From assembly GCF_011393025.1 (NCBI RefSeq), contig NZ_JAAOEO010000002.1, positions 124,001 to 188,000 on the forward strand: a stretch of 64,000 bases of DNA, written 5' to 3'. Position 1 is the stretch's first letter. The number at the start of each line of letters is the position of its first letter. Source of the DNA: Neobacillus terrae. Its GTDB lineage: Bacteria; Bacillota; Bacilli; Bacillales; Cytobacillaceae. The notes under the pieces were generated by a model that had not been told where the DNA came from, searched no databases, and saw nothing but the letters and a program-made list of their open reading frames with translations. The position numbers and the translations under genes are program-made. Positions 25,169 through 34,773 of the stretch are shown here, in pieces.

Positions 25169-25837
25169 GTGTCGTTTTTACTGAAATTTCGTTTAGCGTT
25201 AGCAATCTTTACAGCTATCATTATAGCCGCGGGCTGTGGACAGCAAAAAACGCCTGAGGATAAAATCTACAGTATACTGGAAAAGGTAGTTACAGCAGAA
25301 AAAGGGTTTGAGGATCAGCAGAATCCCCTTACCGCGTTAGAGAAACAGGAGAAGGAACTTTTTGATAAGATCATGGGGCTGGGCATGAAAAAGAATGAAG
25401 AAGTTTCTAAGCTGTCTGATCAAGCTCTTTCATTGGCAGAAGAGAGAAAAAACCATATAGATAAGGAACAAAAAAGTATCGAGGCATCAAAAAATGAATT
25501 CAAAAAGACAGATGATGTTATAGACGAGTTAAAGGATAAAGAATTAAAAGCAAGCGCATTAAAACTTTCCAATATTATGATGGACAGATATGCTGCTCAT
25601 GACCAGCTCTACCTTGAATATTTAAATGGCATTCAGCAGGATGAAGATCTATACCGTTTATTAAAGAAAGATAATGTTTCGCTGGATGAACTTGAAGCTC
25701 AAATTAATAAAATTAATAAAACGTATCGAAATATACTTGTGATCAACGATAAATTCAATGATTTAACCGAGAAATATAACAAGCAAAAAGAACTTTTTTA
25801 TAAAAAAGCGGGTTTTAAGGTAAAAGAGAATAGTTAA
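25169..25837 (+). CDS. ykyA: YkyA-type cell-surface lipoprotein
   Basis: 222 residues, the length of B. subtilis YkyA. A lipoprotein signal ends IIIAAGCGQQ (lipid-anchored Cys near residue 23), and the rest is almost wholly charged helix with coiled-coil character (about 45-215). It is annotated in the family as a putative cell-wall binding lipoprotein. GTG start with GGGGGA upstream. It lies directly before pdhA as in B. subtilis, but here a repeat and a long leader intervene. Confidence 0.85.
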   Translation: MSFLLKFRLALAIFTAIIIAAGCGQQKTPEDKIYSILEKVVTAEKGFEDQQNPLTALEKQEKELFDKIMGLGMKKNEEVSKLSDQALSLAEERKNHIDKEQKSIEASKNEFKKTDDVIDELKDKELKASALKLSNIMMDRYAAHDQLYLEYLNGIQQDEDLYRLLKKDNVSLDELEAQINKINKTYRNILVINDKFNDLTEKYNKQKELFYKKAGFKVKENS

Positions 25838-25840
25838 TAA

Positions 25841-25868
25841 GAAAATCGGCTTCGGCCGATTTTCTTAT
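25841..25868 (+). terminator. Terminator of ykyA
   Basis: GAAAATCGGC-TTCG-GCCGATTTTC followed by TTATC. The same ten-base stem with a different loop recurs after ctaF (55831-55854). Confidence 0.85.
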
Positions 25869-26045
25869 CGTTTAGGAAATTATAGATTTTTACCTTGTGG
25901 ATAACTTGAACTAGGTTATTGTAATCCAGCTCCAGCGCCCAGCCCCTCGGGGTCATAAGCCAAATCACTTCAGAAATCAGGATTTCCTACGTGATTCGTC
26001 TTATGCCTGTTGGGGCTAACCCGGGGCGCTTGCGCCTTTTGTTCT
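25868..26045. repeat. Interspersed nested-palindrome repeat A, copy 2
   Basis: The 178-base partner of 12576-12753, differing at about ten positions and two compensating one-base indels. It has the same nested arms (GCGCCCAGCCCC / GGGGCT...GGGCGC, CATAAG/CTTATG, AAATCAC/GTGATT). Again it begins directly behind a terminator hairpin. No reading frame is present. Confidence 0.9.
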
Positions 26046-26052
26046 TTTTGGC

Positions 26053-26141
26053 TAATCAGAATATATATCCATAAATTCTGAAGGCATAAGAAAAAATAGG
26101 GCATCAGCCAAAAGGGCTTAGCGAATGCCAAGTTTTTCTAA
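26053..26141. repeat. Short interspersed element (copy 2) with repeated hairpin
   Basis: TAATCAGAATATATATCCAT and the next seven bases match 3527-3553 at 25 of 27 positions. The hairpin CTTAG-CGAATG-CCAAG with TTTTTCTAA at 26119-26141 matches the element at 362-386. Placed next to repeat A copy 2, this makes a cluster of short repeats between ykyA and pdhA. Confidence 0.55.
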
Positions 26142-26529
26142 TAGTTTTTATTACGTTTTTGTTGGCAGGGAATCCGCGACATTCCTCTAAAAAGCATTCG
26201 TGTTTACTTCGACCAGTGCCTATTCTAGGAAGCTTGTTAAATGTCCTATGGAAAAAAGGGCTGCCCGGCCTAAAGGCCCTGGAATCGCCGAGTTTTCTAT
26301 TAAAGAAGTTAACAGATACTAATGCAAAAAAATTGGCAACACAAATAAATGGAATAAAAGCTATTCACAGTTATTCCAGGGTAGAGCCATTTTTTTTAAA
26401 ACGAGAGTGGGTGTGTTAAAACAGTGAACAATTAGTAATACAGTTTTGTTAATTATTGTAGTACAGTTCACTAAAAAAGTTTATTTTGTTTCCAACTTGG
26501 GTATGATGAAAAATTTATGTGCAATGTAA
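26142..26529. other. Non-coding gap before the pdh promoter
   Basis: An 86-codon frame opens here (26159-26419) but has no ribosome site and no recognisable similarity, so I do not call it. An imperfect inverted repeat with perfect ends AGTGAAC (26423-26429) and GTTCACT (26466-26472) is the only other structure I see. Confidence 0.5.
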
Positions 26530-26558
26530 TTGACGGGGTTTAACTCTTGATGTAAACT
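26530..26558 (+). promoter_or_regulatory. Candidate sigma-A promoter of the pdh operon
   Basis: TTGACG, a 17-base spacer and TAAACT. It would give a leader of roughly 280 bases before pdhA. Other A/T-rich -10-like sites lie downstream, so the assignment is tentative. Confidence 0.4.
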
Positions 26559-26673
26559 CAGAATGTAAAAAAAACATTGTATTAATATATTTACATAAAC
26601 TACTGATACAGTATTTTCGGCGTTTAATTCCAAAATTGTGTTTTTGGCGGCATGAAGTGTGGAAAACTATAAA

Positions 26674-26748
26674 GTGCCGTTTTTTTGGACTACGAGTGCA
26701 GGAACGTTAGGGAACAACGCCGCTGCCTGATAAAGTGAGAATCGGCAC
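26674..26748 (+). promoter_or_regulatory. Possible structured RNA element in the pdhA leader
   Basis: GTGCCG (26674-26679) can pair with CGGCAC (26743-26748), closing a 75-base domain. Inside it CAGG pairs with CCTG and CGTT with AAC-AACG, giving a branched or stacked stem. A further stem TTGC/GCAA around a T-run lies at about 26768-26784. I do not recognise a known riboswitch or T-box. The element ends about 95 bases before the pdhA start. Confidence 0.4.
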
Positions 26749-26813
26749 CATAAAATCTTCAGCATTATTTGCTTTTTTGGGCAATCTAAAAGAGTGTATG
26801 TAAATTACTTTAA

Positions 26814-27962
<1,149 letters not shown>

Positions 27963-27965
27963 GTC

Positions 27966-28943
27966 ATGGCTCAAATGACAATGATTCAAGCAATTACTGA
28001 TGCGTTGCGTACAGAGCTGCGCAACGATCCTAAAACCCTAGTGTTCGGAGAAGACGTTGGCGTAAATGGCGGCGTATTCCGTGCAACTGAAGGACTTCAT
28101 AAAGAATTTGGGGAAGACCGGGTATTTGATACTCCTCTTGCTGAATCAGGTATCGGAGGTCTTTCAATCGGGCTTGCTTTAACAGGTTTCCGTCCTATCC
28201 CTGAAATTCAGTTCTTTGGCTTTGTTTTTGAAGTAATGGACTCTATTGCCGGCCAAATGTCACGTGCGCGCTACCGTTCAGGCGGTCGCTATAATATGCC
28301 AATTACAGTTCGTTCACCATTTGGCGGTGGGGTGCACACTCCTGAGCTCCACTCAGACAGCTTAGAAGGTTTAATGGCGCAAACTCCTGGATTAAAAGTA
28401 GTTGTACCTTCAACTCCTTATGATGCAAAGGGATTATTGCTTTCTGCAATCCGAGATAATGACCCTGTAATTTTCCTTGAGCACTTAAAGCTGTACCGTG
28501 CTTTCCGCCAGGAAGTTCCTGAAGAAGAATACACTATTCCACTTGGAAAAGCAGATGTTAAGCGTGAAGGTACTGATTTGTCAATCATTACTTACGGTGC
28601 AATGGTTCATGAATCATTAAAAGCTGCCGAAGAGCTTGAAAAAGAAGGACATTCAGTAGAGGTAATAGACCTTCGTACCATCAGTCCGCTTGATATTGAT
28701 ACTATTATCGCTTCGGTTGAAAAAACAGGCCGTGCGATGGTGGTTCAGGAAGCTCAAAAGCAAGCCGGAGTAGCAGCAAACGTTGTTGCTGAAATTAATG
28801 ACCGTGCTATTTTAAGTCTGGAAGCACCTGTTTTACGTGTAGCCGCAGCTGACACAGTGTACCCATTCTCACAGGCAGAATCTGTATGGCTTCCAAATTA
28901 CAAAGATGTAATCGAAACAGCTAAAAAAGTTCTAACTTTCTAA
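27966..28943 (+). CDS. pdhB: Pyruvate dehydrogenase E1 component, beta subunit
   Basis: 325 residues, equal to B. subtilis PdhB. Transketolase pyrimidine-binding and C-terminal domains are evident ([63 protein letters not shown]). It forms the alpha2-beta2 E1 with PdhA. It starts three bases after the pdhA stop, with AAAGGAG inside the end of pdhA, so the two are translationally linked. Confidence 0.97.
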   Translation: MAQMTMIQAITDALRTELRNDPKTLVFGEDVGVNGGVFRATEGLHKEFGEDRVFDTPLAESGIGGLSIGLALTGFRPIPEIQFFGFVFEVMDSIAGQMSRARYRSGGRYNMPITVRSPFGGGVHTPELHSDSLEGLMAQTPGLKVVVPSTPYDAKGLLLSAIRDNDPVIFLEHLKLYRAFRQEVPEEEYTIPLGKADVKREGTDLSIITYGAMVHESLKAAEELEKEGHSVEVIDLRTISPLDIDTIIASVEKTGRAMVVQEAQKQAGVAANVVAEINDRAILSLEAPVLRVAAADTVYPFSQAESVWLPNYKDVIETAKKVLTF

Positions 28944-28950
28944 TAGCAAC

Positions 28951-28987
28951 TGGGAAATAGGAAACTGTTTCCCTCCTGTTTTTTTAC
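28951..28987 (+). terminator. Attenuating hairpin between pdhB and pdhC
   Basis: A GGGAAA/TTTCCC stem with a ten-base loop, then TCCTG and a seven-T tract. It is likely a partial terminator that sets E2/E3 levels relative to E1. Confidence 0.6.
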
Positions 28988-29028
28988 AATCATAAAGAAA
29001 TTAACGTTAAATAGGAGGATGAATCATA

Positions 29029-30372
29029 GTGTCATTCCAATTTAAAATGCCTGACATTGGTGAAGGTATTCATGAAGGCGAAATCGTCAAATGGTTTATA
29101 AAAGCCGGCGATAAGGTTCAGGAAGATGACGTTCTTTGCGAAATCCAAAATGATAAAGCTGTCGTTGAAATTCCATCTCCAGTAGAAGGTACTGTTATTG
29201 AAGTATTAATAGGTGAAGGAACTGTCGCTACTGTTGGACAGGTACTTGTAACCTTCGACGCACCTGGATATGAAGATCTTCAGTTTAAAGGTGACGAAGC
29301 AGCAAACGAAGAAAAAACAGAAGCTCAGGTTCAATCTACACTTGAAGCTGGCCAGGATATTAAAAAAGAGGCAGCGGCTCCTCAGGCAGCCGACACAGCA
29401 ACAGGAGCCGGTGCACAGCCCCAGGCTGACGTTGACCCAGACCGCCGTATTATTGCGATGCCTTCTGTACGTAAATATGCACGTGAAAAAGGCGTAGATA
29501 TTCGCCTTGTTGCAGGTACAGGCAAAAATGGCCGGGTTATGAAAAACGATGTAGATGCGTTCTTGACTGGAGGGGCTGCCGCTCCAACTGCTCAAGCAGC
29601 ATCGGCTGAAGCTGCACCACAAACTGTAACTGAAACAGTACCTCCTGCTGCATCAATTCCACAGGGTGAATATCCTGAAACTCGTGAAAAAATGAGTGGA
29701 ATTCGTAAAGCAATTGCTAAGGCTATGGTTAACTCCAAGCATACTGCACCACACGTTACTTTAATGGATGAAGTAGATGTAACAAAACTAGTTACTCACC
29801 GCAAGAAATTCAAAGAAGTTGCTGCTCAAAAGGGCATCAAGCTTACATTCTTGCCTTATATCGTAAAGGCATTAACAAGCGCGCTTCGTGAATTTCCTGC
29901 GTTAAATACATCTTTGGATGATGCAACAAGTGAGATTGTCCATAAGCATTACTATAATATTGGTATTGCAGCGGATACTGAAAAAGGTTTATTAGTACCA
30001 GTTGTTAAGGATGCAGACCGTAAATCAATCTTCTCCATCTCAAATGAAATTAATGAACTTGCAGGAAAAGCACGTGAAGGTAAACTTGCACCAAACGAAA
30101 TGAAAGGTGCTTCATGTACGATTTCCAATATTGGTTCTGCAGGCGGCCAATGGTTTACTCCAGTAATTAATCATCCTGAAGTGGCTATTCTTGGCGTTGG
30201 ACGTATTGCAGAGAAGCCAATTGTTAGAGATGGTGAAATTGTCGCTGCTCCAGTTCTTGCATTATCATTAAGCTTTGACCACAGAATGATTGATGGAGCT
30301 ACTGCTCAAAATGCATTGAACCATATTAAGCGTTTATTGAACGACCCAGAACTATTGTTAATGGAGGGATAA
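29029..30372 (+). CDS. pdhC: Dihydrolipoamide acetyltransferase (PDH E2)
   Basis: 447 residues. One lipoyl domain (about 1-78, lipoylated Lys in [11 protein letters not shown] near residue 44) is joined by an Ala/Glu/Gln-rich linker to a peripheral-subunit binding domain (about 145-180, [14 protein letters not shown]). A second Ala/Pro linker leads to the catalytic acyltransferase domain (about 215-447) with [10 protein letters not shown]. It forms the core of the complex. GTG start with AGGAGG ten bases upstream. Confidence 0.97.
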   Translation: MSFQFKMPDIGEGIHEGEIVKWFIKAGDKVQEDDVLCEIQNDKAVVEIPSPVEGTVIEVLIGEGTVATVGQVLVTFDAPGYEDLQFKGDEAANEEKTEAQVQSTLEAGQDIKKEAAAPQAADTATGAGAQPQADVDPDRRIIAMPSVRKYAREKGVDIRLVAGTGKNGRVMKNDVDAFLTGGAAAPTAQAASAEAAPQTVTETVPPAASIPQGEYPETREKMSGIRKAIAKAMVNSKHTAPHVTLMDEVDVTKLVTHRKKFKEVAAQKGIKLTFLPYIVKALTSALREFPALNTSLDDATSEIVHKHYYNIGIAADTEKGLLVPVVKDADRKSIFSISNEINELAGKAREGKLAPNEMKGASCTISNIGSAGGQWFTPVINHPEVAILGVGRIAEKPIVRDGEIVAAPVLALSLSFDHRMIDGATAQNALNHIKRLLNDPELLLMEG

Positions 30373-30375
30373 TAA

Positions 30376-31785
30376 ATGGTAGTAGGAGATTTTCCAATCG
30401 AAACTGAAACTATAGTCATTGGTGCCGGACCTGGCGGTTATGTTGCCGCAATCCGTGCTGCACAGCTTGGACAAAAAGTAACGATTGTCGAAAAAGCAAC
30501 CGTTGGTGGCGTCTGCTTGAACGTAGGATGTATTCCATCAAAAGCTCTAATTTCAGCTGGCCATCGTTTTGAGAATGCTAAGCATTCCGAAAACATGGGT
30601 GTAATTGCTGAAAATGTATCCCTTGATTTCTCGAAGGTACAGGCTTTTAAAGAAAGCGTTGTAAAGAAATTGACTGGCGGTGTTGGTGGCCTTTTAAAGG
30701 GAAATAAAGTGGATATCGTGCAAGGTGAAGCTTATTTCGTTGATTCCAATACACTTAAGGTTATGGATGAAAAATCATCCCAGACTTATACATTTAAAAA
30801 TGCTATTGTTGCAACAGGTTCCCGTCCGATTGAAATCCCAGCTTTCAAATATTCAAAACGTGTTTTGGATTCAACTGGCGCTCTAAATCTTCAGGAACTT
30901 CCAAAGAGCATTGTCGTAATTGGTGGTGGTTATATTGGAACTGAGCTCGGCGGAGCATACGCAAGCTTTGGAACAAAAGTAACAATCCTTGAGGGTGCGG
31001 ATGAAATCCTGAATGGATTTGAAAAGCAAATGTCTGCTCTTGTAAAGCGTAACCTTAAGAAAAAGGGTGCGGAAGTAATTACAAAAGCATTGGCTAAAGG
31101 TGTAGAAGAGAGAGAAGACGGCGTAACAATTACTTTTGAAGTAAAAGGCGAAGAACAAAAAATTGATGCAGATTATGTATTCGTCATGGTTGGCCGCCGT
31201 CCGAACACTGATGAGCTAGGTCTGGAACAGGCAGGCGTGGAACTAAGTGAGCGCGGGCTCATCAAGATTGACAAACAATGCCGTACAAATGTGAGCAGCA
31301 TATATGCAATTGGTGACATTGTTGCAGGACCGCCTCTTGCACATAAAGCATCTTATGAAGCGAAAGTTGCAGCTGAAGCAATTGCCGGCCATACTTCTGA
31401 AATCGATTATCTTGCCATTCCTGCAGTTGTATTCTCTGACCCAGAATTGGCCTCAGTAGGTTACACTGAACAGCAAGCTAAGGAAGAGGGCATTGAAATT
31501 GTTGCTGCTAAATTCCCATTCGCAGCGAATGGACGTGCTCTTTCCTTAGACGAGCCAGATGGTTTTATGAAGCTAGTGACCCGCAAAGAAGATGGATTAT
31601 TAATCGGTGCACAGATTGCTGGTACAGGTGCGTCTGATATGATAGCTGAGATGGGTCTTGCGATTGAAGCAGGAATGACAGCAGAAGATGTTGCCATGAC
31701 AATTCACGCACATCCAACTCTTGGAGAGATTTCTATGGAAGCAGCCGAAGTTGTTCTTGGCAGCCCAATCCACATCATGAAGTAA
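30376..31785 (+). CDS. pdhD: Dihydrolipoamide dehydrogenase (E3)
   Basis: 469 residues, a flavoprotein disulfide reductase. Features in order: FAD motif [10 protein letters not shown] (residues 17-26), redox disulfide [16 protein letters not shown] motif [12 protein letters not shown], second FAD motif [16 protein letters not shown], and the C-terminal His-Pro pair in HAHPTLGE. It re-oxidises the lipoyl group and makes NADH; it may also serve other 2-oxo-acid complexes. It starts three bases after pdhC. Confidence 0.97.
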   Translation: MVVGDFPIETETIVIGAGPGGYVAAIRAAQLGQKVTIVEKATVGGVCLNVGCIPSKALISAGHRFENAKHSENMGVIAENVSLDFSKVQAFKESVVKKLTGGVGGLLKGNKVDIVQGEAYFVDSNTLKVMDEKSSQTYTFKNAIVATGSRPIEIPAFKYSKRVLDSTGALNLQELPKSIVVIGGGYIGTELGGAYASFGTKVTILEGADEILNGFEKQMSALVKRNLKKKGAEVITKALAKGVEEREDGVTITFEVKGEEQKIDADYVFVMVGRRPNTDELGLEQAGVELSERGLIKIDKQCRTNVSSIYAIGDIVAGPPLAHKASYEAKVAAEAIAGHTSEIDYLAIPAVVFSDPELASVGYTEQQAKEEGIEIVAAKFPFAANGRALSLDEPDGFMKLVTRKEDGLLIGAQIAGTGASDMIAEMGLAIEAGMTAEDVAMTIHAHPTLGEISMEAAEVVLGSPIHIMK

Positions 31786-31788
31786 GAG

Positions 31789-31822
31789 AAAAAAGCCTTT
31801 CCGGCAACGGAAAGGCTTTTTA
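31789..31822. terminator. Terminator of the pdh operon, bidirectional
   Basis: A long AAAAGCCTTTCC/GGAAAGGCTTTT stem with a six-base loop and T-tract, reaching the stop codon of the convergent lipoprotein gene. Confidence 0.93.
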
Positions 31823-32197
31823 ATTTGTTTGTAAAACTCTCGACACAGGCTGTGTTATCTGTTCTTTTGAAACTGCACCATTTATATTTATCATCACTTG
31901 ATTTTTATAGATTACCAATAAAGCAGGACGTGTCTGATCATGGTAAGAAGTTATATATTCCTCCTTTTCATCAGCGGGAAGAACCTGCATCGAATGCATT
32001 TCTTCTGGGAAGTCCTTTTTTAATTCAAGTAAAGCATCATAATATGCCGCTTCCTGATTAATTTCTTTTTCGTTGGAAAAGAAAATTATCTGTTTTATAT
32101 CTTTATTTATCTCAATGTTTTTTTCAGTATGTCTTTTATCGCAAGAGGCGTTAAGAACCAATAAAGAAACCATCACAATATAAGGAAGTATTTTCAT
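31820..32197 (-). CDS. Small lipoprotein of unknown function
   Basis: 125 residues with a signal peptide MKILPYIVMVSLLVLNASC ending in the lipobox NASC. The mature part (about 106 residues) alternates helix and strand (IIFFSNEKEI, ALLVIYKNQVMININGAV), a pattern that could be a small thioredoxin-like fold, but it has no CxxC. The ribosome site is weak (GCGAGGG, far from the ATG). It is convergent with pdhD. The family is not recognised. Confidence 0.68.
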   Translation of the reverse strand: MKILPYIVMVSLLVLNASCDKRHTEKNIEINKDIKQIIFFSNEKEINQEAAYYDALLELKKDFPEEMHSMQVLPADEKEEYITSYHDQTRPALLVIYKNQVMININGAVSKEQITQPVSRVLQTN

Positions 32198-32456
32198 TAC
32201 TCGGATAGCCCTCGCTTTGTATTTTTTTAAAATCTGCCACTGCCTTTGGATTAGAAACGAGAAAATTCCAGGGTAAATAATTGACCTAAATTAAATAATT
32301 CCCTCTTTTTGTATATTCATTTTATCATGGCAATATTTCTAATTTTGGCTTGTCACCCAAATGTTATATAAATGAAAAATAACTTATCGATTCACAACAT
32401 ATAATCATAAAACATCAGGGTCCGGCAAAGAGATATAAATCCGTGGCGGTGGTATA

Positions 32457-32699
32457 ATGAAAATTTATGTGGTTATTCTTCTGCAATTAATTCTTTGGAG
32501 TGGGTATACGCTTACCTCATGGCTATCAAAGCATGACCAGCCCGTTTTCAATATCATTATGTTTTTTATTTTCTTTTACTTGGCTTTTCAGATAGGGAAC
32601 TCAATTACAAAATCAGCCAGGATGACTTTATTTATAACTGCTTTCAGTCTTGCTTTGTATGGGTCGTTCCATATGACAATGACCCTTATTTCCCATTAA
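32457..32699 (+). CDS. Small three-span membrane protein
   Basis: 80 residues, almost entirely hydrophobic: spans near 2-20, 30-49 and 56-77 separated by short polar turns (SKHDQP, TKSARM). GGCGGTGG is a moderate ribosome site. A terminator follows directly. The function is unknown. Confidence 0.65.
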   Translation: MKIYVVILLQLILWSGYTLTSWLSKHDQPVFNIIMFFIFFYLAFQIGNSITKSARMTLFITAFSLALYGSFHMTMTLISH

Positions 32700-32700
32700 A

Positions 32701-32732
32701 AAAACACAGCTTATTGCTGTGTTCTGTTTTTC
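32701..32732 (+). terminator. Terminator of the 80-residue membrane protein gene
   Basis: AACACAGC-TTATT-GCTGTGTT stem followed by CTGTTTTT. Confidence 0.8.
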
Positions 32733-32896
32733 GACAAAACGGGGTTCAGAAAGCTTAATTCCGACCCCCTATTTTAATTAATAAGAAGTAATAAAGTTTT
32801 CTCTTTTAAATTGTCTAGCTCAAGCGCCCAGCGAAATTCAGTGCGATGTAAATTTCTGTATGCTTTCCTTGTGCTATCGCATGTCCTTCGTGAGGT

Positions 32897-33068
32897 GTTG
32901 ATTCCAGAGGCTTACTCAATGTCCTGCGGGATTAGCGGGACAGGTGAGACCCCACAGGCGTATGCGCCGAGGAGAAAGAAGAACGGAGGTGTCTTGTTCA
33001 GCCCCGACAAGCGCTGAATTATGCCAGGCTCCCCGCGCCCCGCGTGGGAATGGAAATCAACAGGCGTC
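32897..33068. repeat. Interspersed repeat B, copy 2
   Basis: The fullest copy of the family in the window. Blocks in order: TTGATTCCAGAGGCTTACTC, CTGCGGGATTAGCGGGACAG, GAGACCCCACAGGCG, GCGCCGAGGAG, CCCCGCG and TGGAAATCAACAGGC. Just upstream (32815-32832) is a piece that matches the 5' end of repeat A (CTAGCT-AAGCGCCCAG), so this locus is a composite. Short frames through it are not genes. Confidence 0.75.
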
Positions 33069-33084
33069 CTCTACTAAAATAAAT

Positions 33085-33128
33085 AGACTGTAGGCAAGCT
33101 CGATTTTCATCGAGTTTTTCTACAGTCT
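33085..33128. terminator. Nested double hairpin
   Basis: Outer arms AGACTGTAG/CTACAGTCT enclose an inner hairpin CTCGAT-TTTC-ATCGAG followed by TTTTTC. It lies just beyond the end of the minus-strand gene at 33150 and can act as its terminator. Confidence 0.65.
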
Positions 33129-33149
33129 GAACCTTACTTATAGCCTGTG

Positions 33150-33488
33150 TTATTTTTTGTATGGAATATCCTTTTTAAAAAAGCGAATAATGATGCTGAT
33201 CAGTGAAAATAAAAGAGCAAACAGGATTATAAATGAAATGATAAAAGGCACAAAGCTAAAATCAGTTTTCTTTTTTATAGGGGATTGAAACTTCACTTCC
33301 AATGGATATTGTTTATCTACATCAGGAAGAACCACAGTTTGTCCAACAAAAGGGATAGGCCCACCGAAATGAACCGTTTGATTCAAATCTGTAGGTTTCT
33401 TCTCAAAATAGCTTTTAAAATAATAGGGAGAAGCAATCGTGAGCCCCAGGCTGATAATAAATACAATGATGAATTTTCCTTTAGACAT
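33150..33488 (-). CDS. Small membrane protein with two spans
   Basis: 112 residues. A first hydrophobic segment (about 6-23) is followed by an extracellular-type loop of about 55 residues (DLNQTVHFGGPIPFVGQ) and a strong second span (about 80-101), then a basic tail (RFFKKDIPYKK). Topology suggests both ends are cytoplasmic. GGAGG precedes the ATG by six bases. The family is not recognised. Its 3' side borders repeat B copy 2. Confidence 0.68.
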   Translation of the reverse strand: MSKGKFIIVFIISLGLTIASPYYFKSYFEKKPTDLNQTVHFGGPIPFVGQTVVLPDVDKQYPLEVKFQSPIKKKTDFSFVPFIISFIILFALLFSLISIIIRFFKKDIPYKK

Positions 33489-33522
33489 TAAAATCCTCCG
33501 TATTAAAATAACTTAAGTTCTT

Positions 33523-33550
33523 AAAATAAAGAACAGCCGGCTAGCTGTTC
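33523..33550 (-). terminator. Terminator of the 145-residue protein gene
   Basis: On the minus strand GAACAGC-TAGCCG-GCTGTTC followed by TTTATTTT. Confidence 0.78.
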
Positions 33551-33571
33551 TTTAAAAGAATTTTTGTGGTC

Positions 33572-34009
33572 TTACTTCTTTCTTGGATTATAATACATTA
33601 CTCTGCCATTAAACAAATGAAGCTCTGCTTGAAGCTTCTTGCCGAGGAATTTACAAAATTCATTAGCTTTCCCTTTGTCCCCATAGGTACAGCCTTCAGG
33701 AAGTGTGACCTGGACGAACGATTGTTCCCGCACTGTGCCGTCTTCATCCTGAACATTTTCCTTATCGACACCTAGAAGAATGGCGTAGTATTTTTCATGG
33801 TCGGAGTGAAGATAGAACCACTTACCTTTACCTTCAGCTGTTTCTTTTATTTCATATGGAAAAGCCATTTCACTATAGGACCAATCGACCTGATTGCCAG
33901 TTTTACTGGTTATTTGTTTATAATACAAAAAAAGTTCCTTTACTTCATCAACCGATATATCAGTTTTTGCTGATGAAGGTACGAGTTTAATATATGCATT
34001 TTCAGCCAT
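33572..34009 (-). CDS. DUF1885-like protein
   Basis: 145 residues, soluble, no signal peptide. An alpha/beta protein with many aromatics (KGKWFYLHSDHEKYYAILLG, FNGRVMYYNPRKK). I believe it belongs to DUF1885, a Bacillus family with a solved structure but no known role; this is recall, not a search. GGGGGAAC five bases before the ATG. It is separated by about 155 bases from a divergently transcribed small gene. Confidence 0.7.
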   Translation of the reverse strand: MAENAYIKLVPSSAKTDISVDEVKELFLYYKQITSKTGNQVDWSYSEMAFPYEIKETAEGKGKWFYLHSDHEKYYAILLGVDKENVQDEDGTVREQSFVQVTLPEGCTYGDKGKANEFCKFLGKKLQAELHLFNGRVMYYNPRKK

Positions 34010-34165
34010 GTCCAGTTCCCCCTAAACACTTTTACTCCTTACTTACATTCTAGCACTCTGTAAAAAAGAATGACAACAGGTTGCCAGAAGAAAATCCATA
34101 ATTATTGCTTTATATTGAAATTTGAATTATAATAATATTCTAACAATTTATAAAGGAGGAGTGAA

Positions 34166-34465
34166 ATGAATTTCTTCGAAAAGCTCTATGACGAGCATGA
34201 AAATGTTAAAGTACGCTTTGTCGGATTTGCCACTGATGAAGCAAGATATGACTTTGGGATCGTCTTTACAAATATGTTTTTCGGAAAGCCTCTGGTAGTA
34301 TGTATGCAAACAGGCCGTTCAACTCTCCTTGACTCCCATGATATAAAAGACACTGAACATTTGCAGAAAGTTTTTAAAATAAATAGTAAAAAACAGGCTG
34401 CAGAATTAAGTGAATTTTTCTCTGAAACCATTCCTTCTATCCCATTTGAGACCCAATATGAATAA
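34166..34465 (+). CDS. DUF3055-like small cytosolic protein
   Basis: 99 residues, beginning MNFFEKLYDEHENVKVRFVG, with a central strand-rich part (YDFGIVFTNMFFGKPLVV) and acidic helical end. It looks like the DUF3055 family found near pdh/speA in Bacillus; function unknown. AAAGGAGGAGTGAA is a very strong ribosome site. A terminator follows. Confidence 0.72.
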   Translation: MNFFEKLYDEHENVKVRFVGFATDEARYDFGIVFTNMFFGKPLVVCMQTGRSTLLDSHDIKDTEHLQKVFKINSKKQAAELSEFFSETIPSIPFETQYE

Positions 34466-34470
34466 TATTT

Positions 34471-34503
34471 AAAAAGGCAGACCTTTAAAGGTCTGCTTTT
34501 TTA
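34471..34503 (+). terminator. Terminator upstream of SR1
   Basis: AAAAAGGCAGACC-TTTAAA-GGTCTGCTTTTTT, perfect stem. It isolates SR1 from the preceding gene. Confidence 0.9.
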
Positions 34504-34537
34504 GTATGTTTTATTAAATATGTTATACAATTTAGGC

Positions 34538-34566
34538 TTGATATTATAATAATGTTATATTATTAT
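34538..34566 (+). promoter_or_regulatory. Promoter of SR1
   Basis: TTGATA, a 17-base spacer and TATTAT, placing the RNA start near 34573. The region is very A/T-rich. B. subtilis SR1 is repressed here by CcpN; I could not identify the CcpN sites with confidence. Confidence 0.6.
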
Positions 34567-34579
34567 TAATATATGAATC

Positions 34580-34593
34580 ATAAAGCGCTTTCA
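34580..34593 (+). promoter_or_regulatory. cre-like CcpA site at the SR1 start
   Basis: ATAAAGCGCTTTCA contains the near-perfect catabolite-response core AAAGCGCTTT. It lies just downstream of the inferred RNA start, a position where CcpA acts as a roadblock. In B. subtilis SR1 is mainly under CcpN with a minor CcpA effect. Confidence 0.65.
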
Positions 34594-34624
34594 AATAAAT
34601 CAATTGGAAAAGGGGATTGATAAA

Positions 34625-34759
34625 ATGGGTACTATCGTATGTCAGGCTTGCAACTCTACTATTGATCATTTTGAAGATGAAAAAGTGACCGTCCTATATT
34701 CCAACTGTAAAACGTGCAGCAGCCACAACCATTCAGATGAAGAAGATATAATGAATTAA
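34625..34759 (+). CDS. sr1P: SR1P, GapA-binding peptide encoded in SR1
   Basis: 44 residues. The start MGTIVCQACNSTIDHFEDEK and next residues VTVLY are diagnostic of SR1P, which in B. subtilis has 39 residues. It binds glyceraldehyde-3-phosphate dehydrogenase GapA and, through it, stimulates RNase J1. It has four Cys (two CxxC pairs, CQAC and CKTC) that could bind zinc, and a longer acidic/His tail (SSHNHSDEEDIMN) than the B. subtilis peptide. AAAAGGGG precedes the ATG. The gene for RNase J1 is in the same window. Confidence 0.93.
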   Translation: MGTIVCQACNSTIDHFEDEKVTVLYSNCKTCSSHNHSDEEDIMN

Positions 34760-34773
34760 TAAAAAACATATTT

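Noticed and set aside
26159..26419. An 86-codon plus-strand frame between the repeat cluster and pdhA
   Set aside because: TTG start without a ribosome site, no recognised similarity and no hydrophobic or domain pattern; it lies in a gap that otherwise holds repeats and leader DNA.
32811..33017. A 68-codon frame through repeat B copy 2
   Set aside because: It follows repeat sequence shared with three other intergenic sites and is not a gene.
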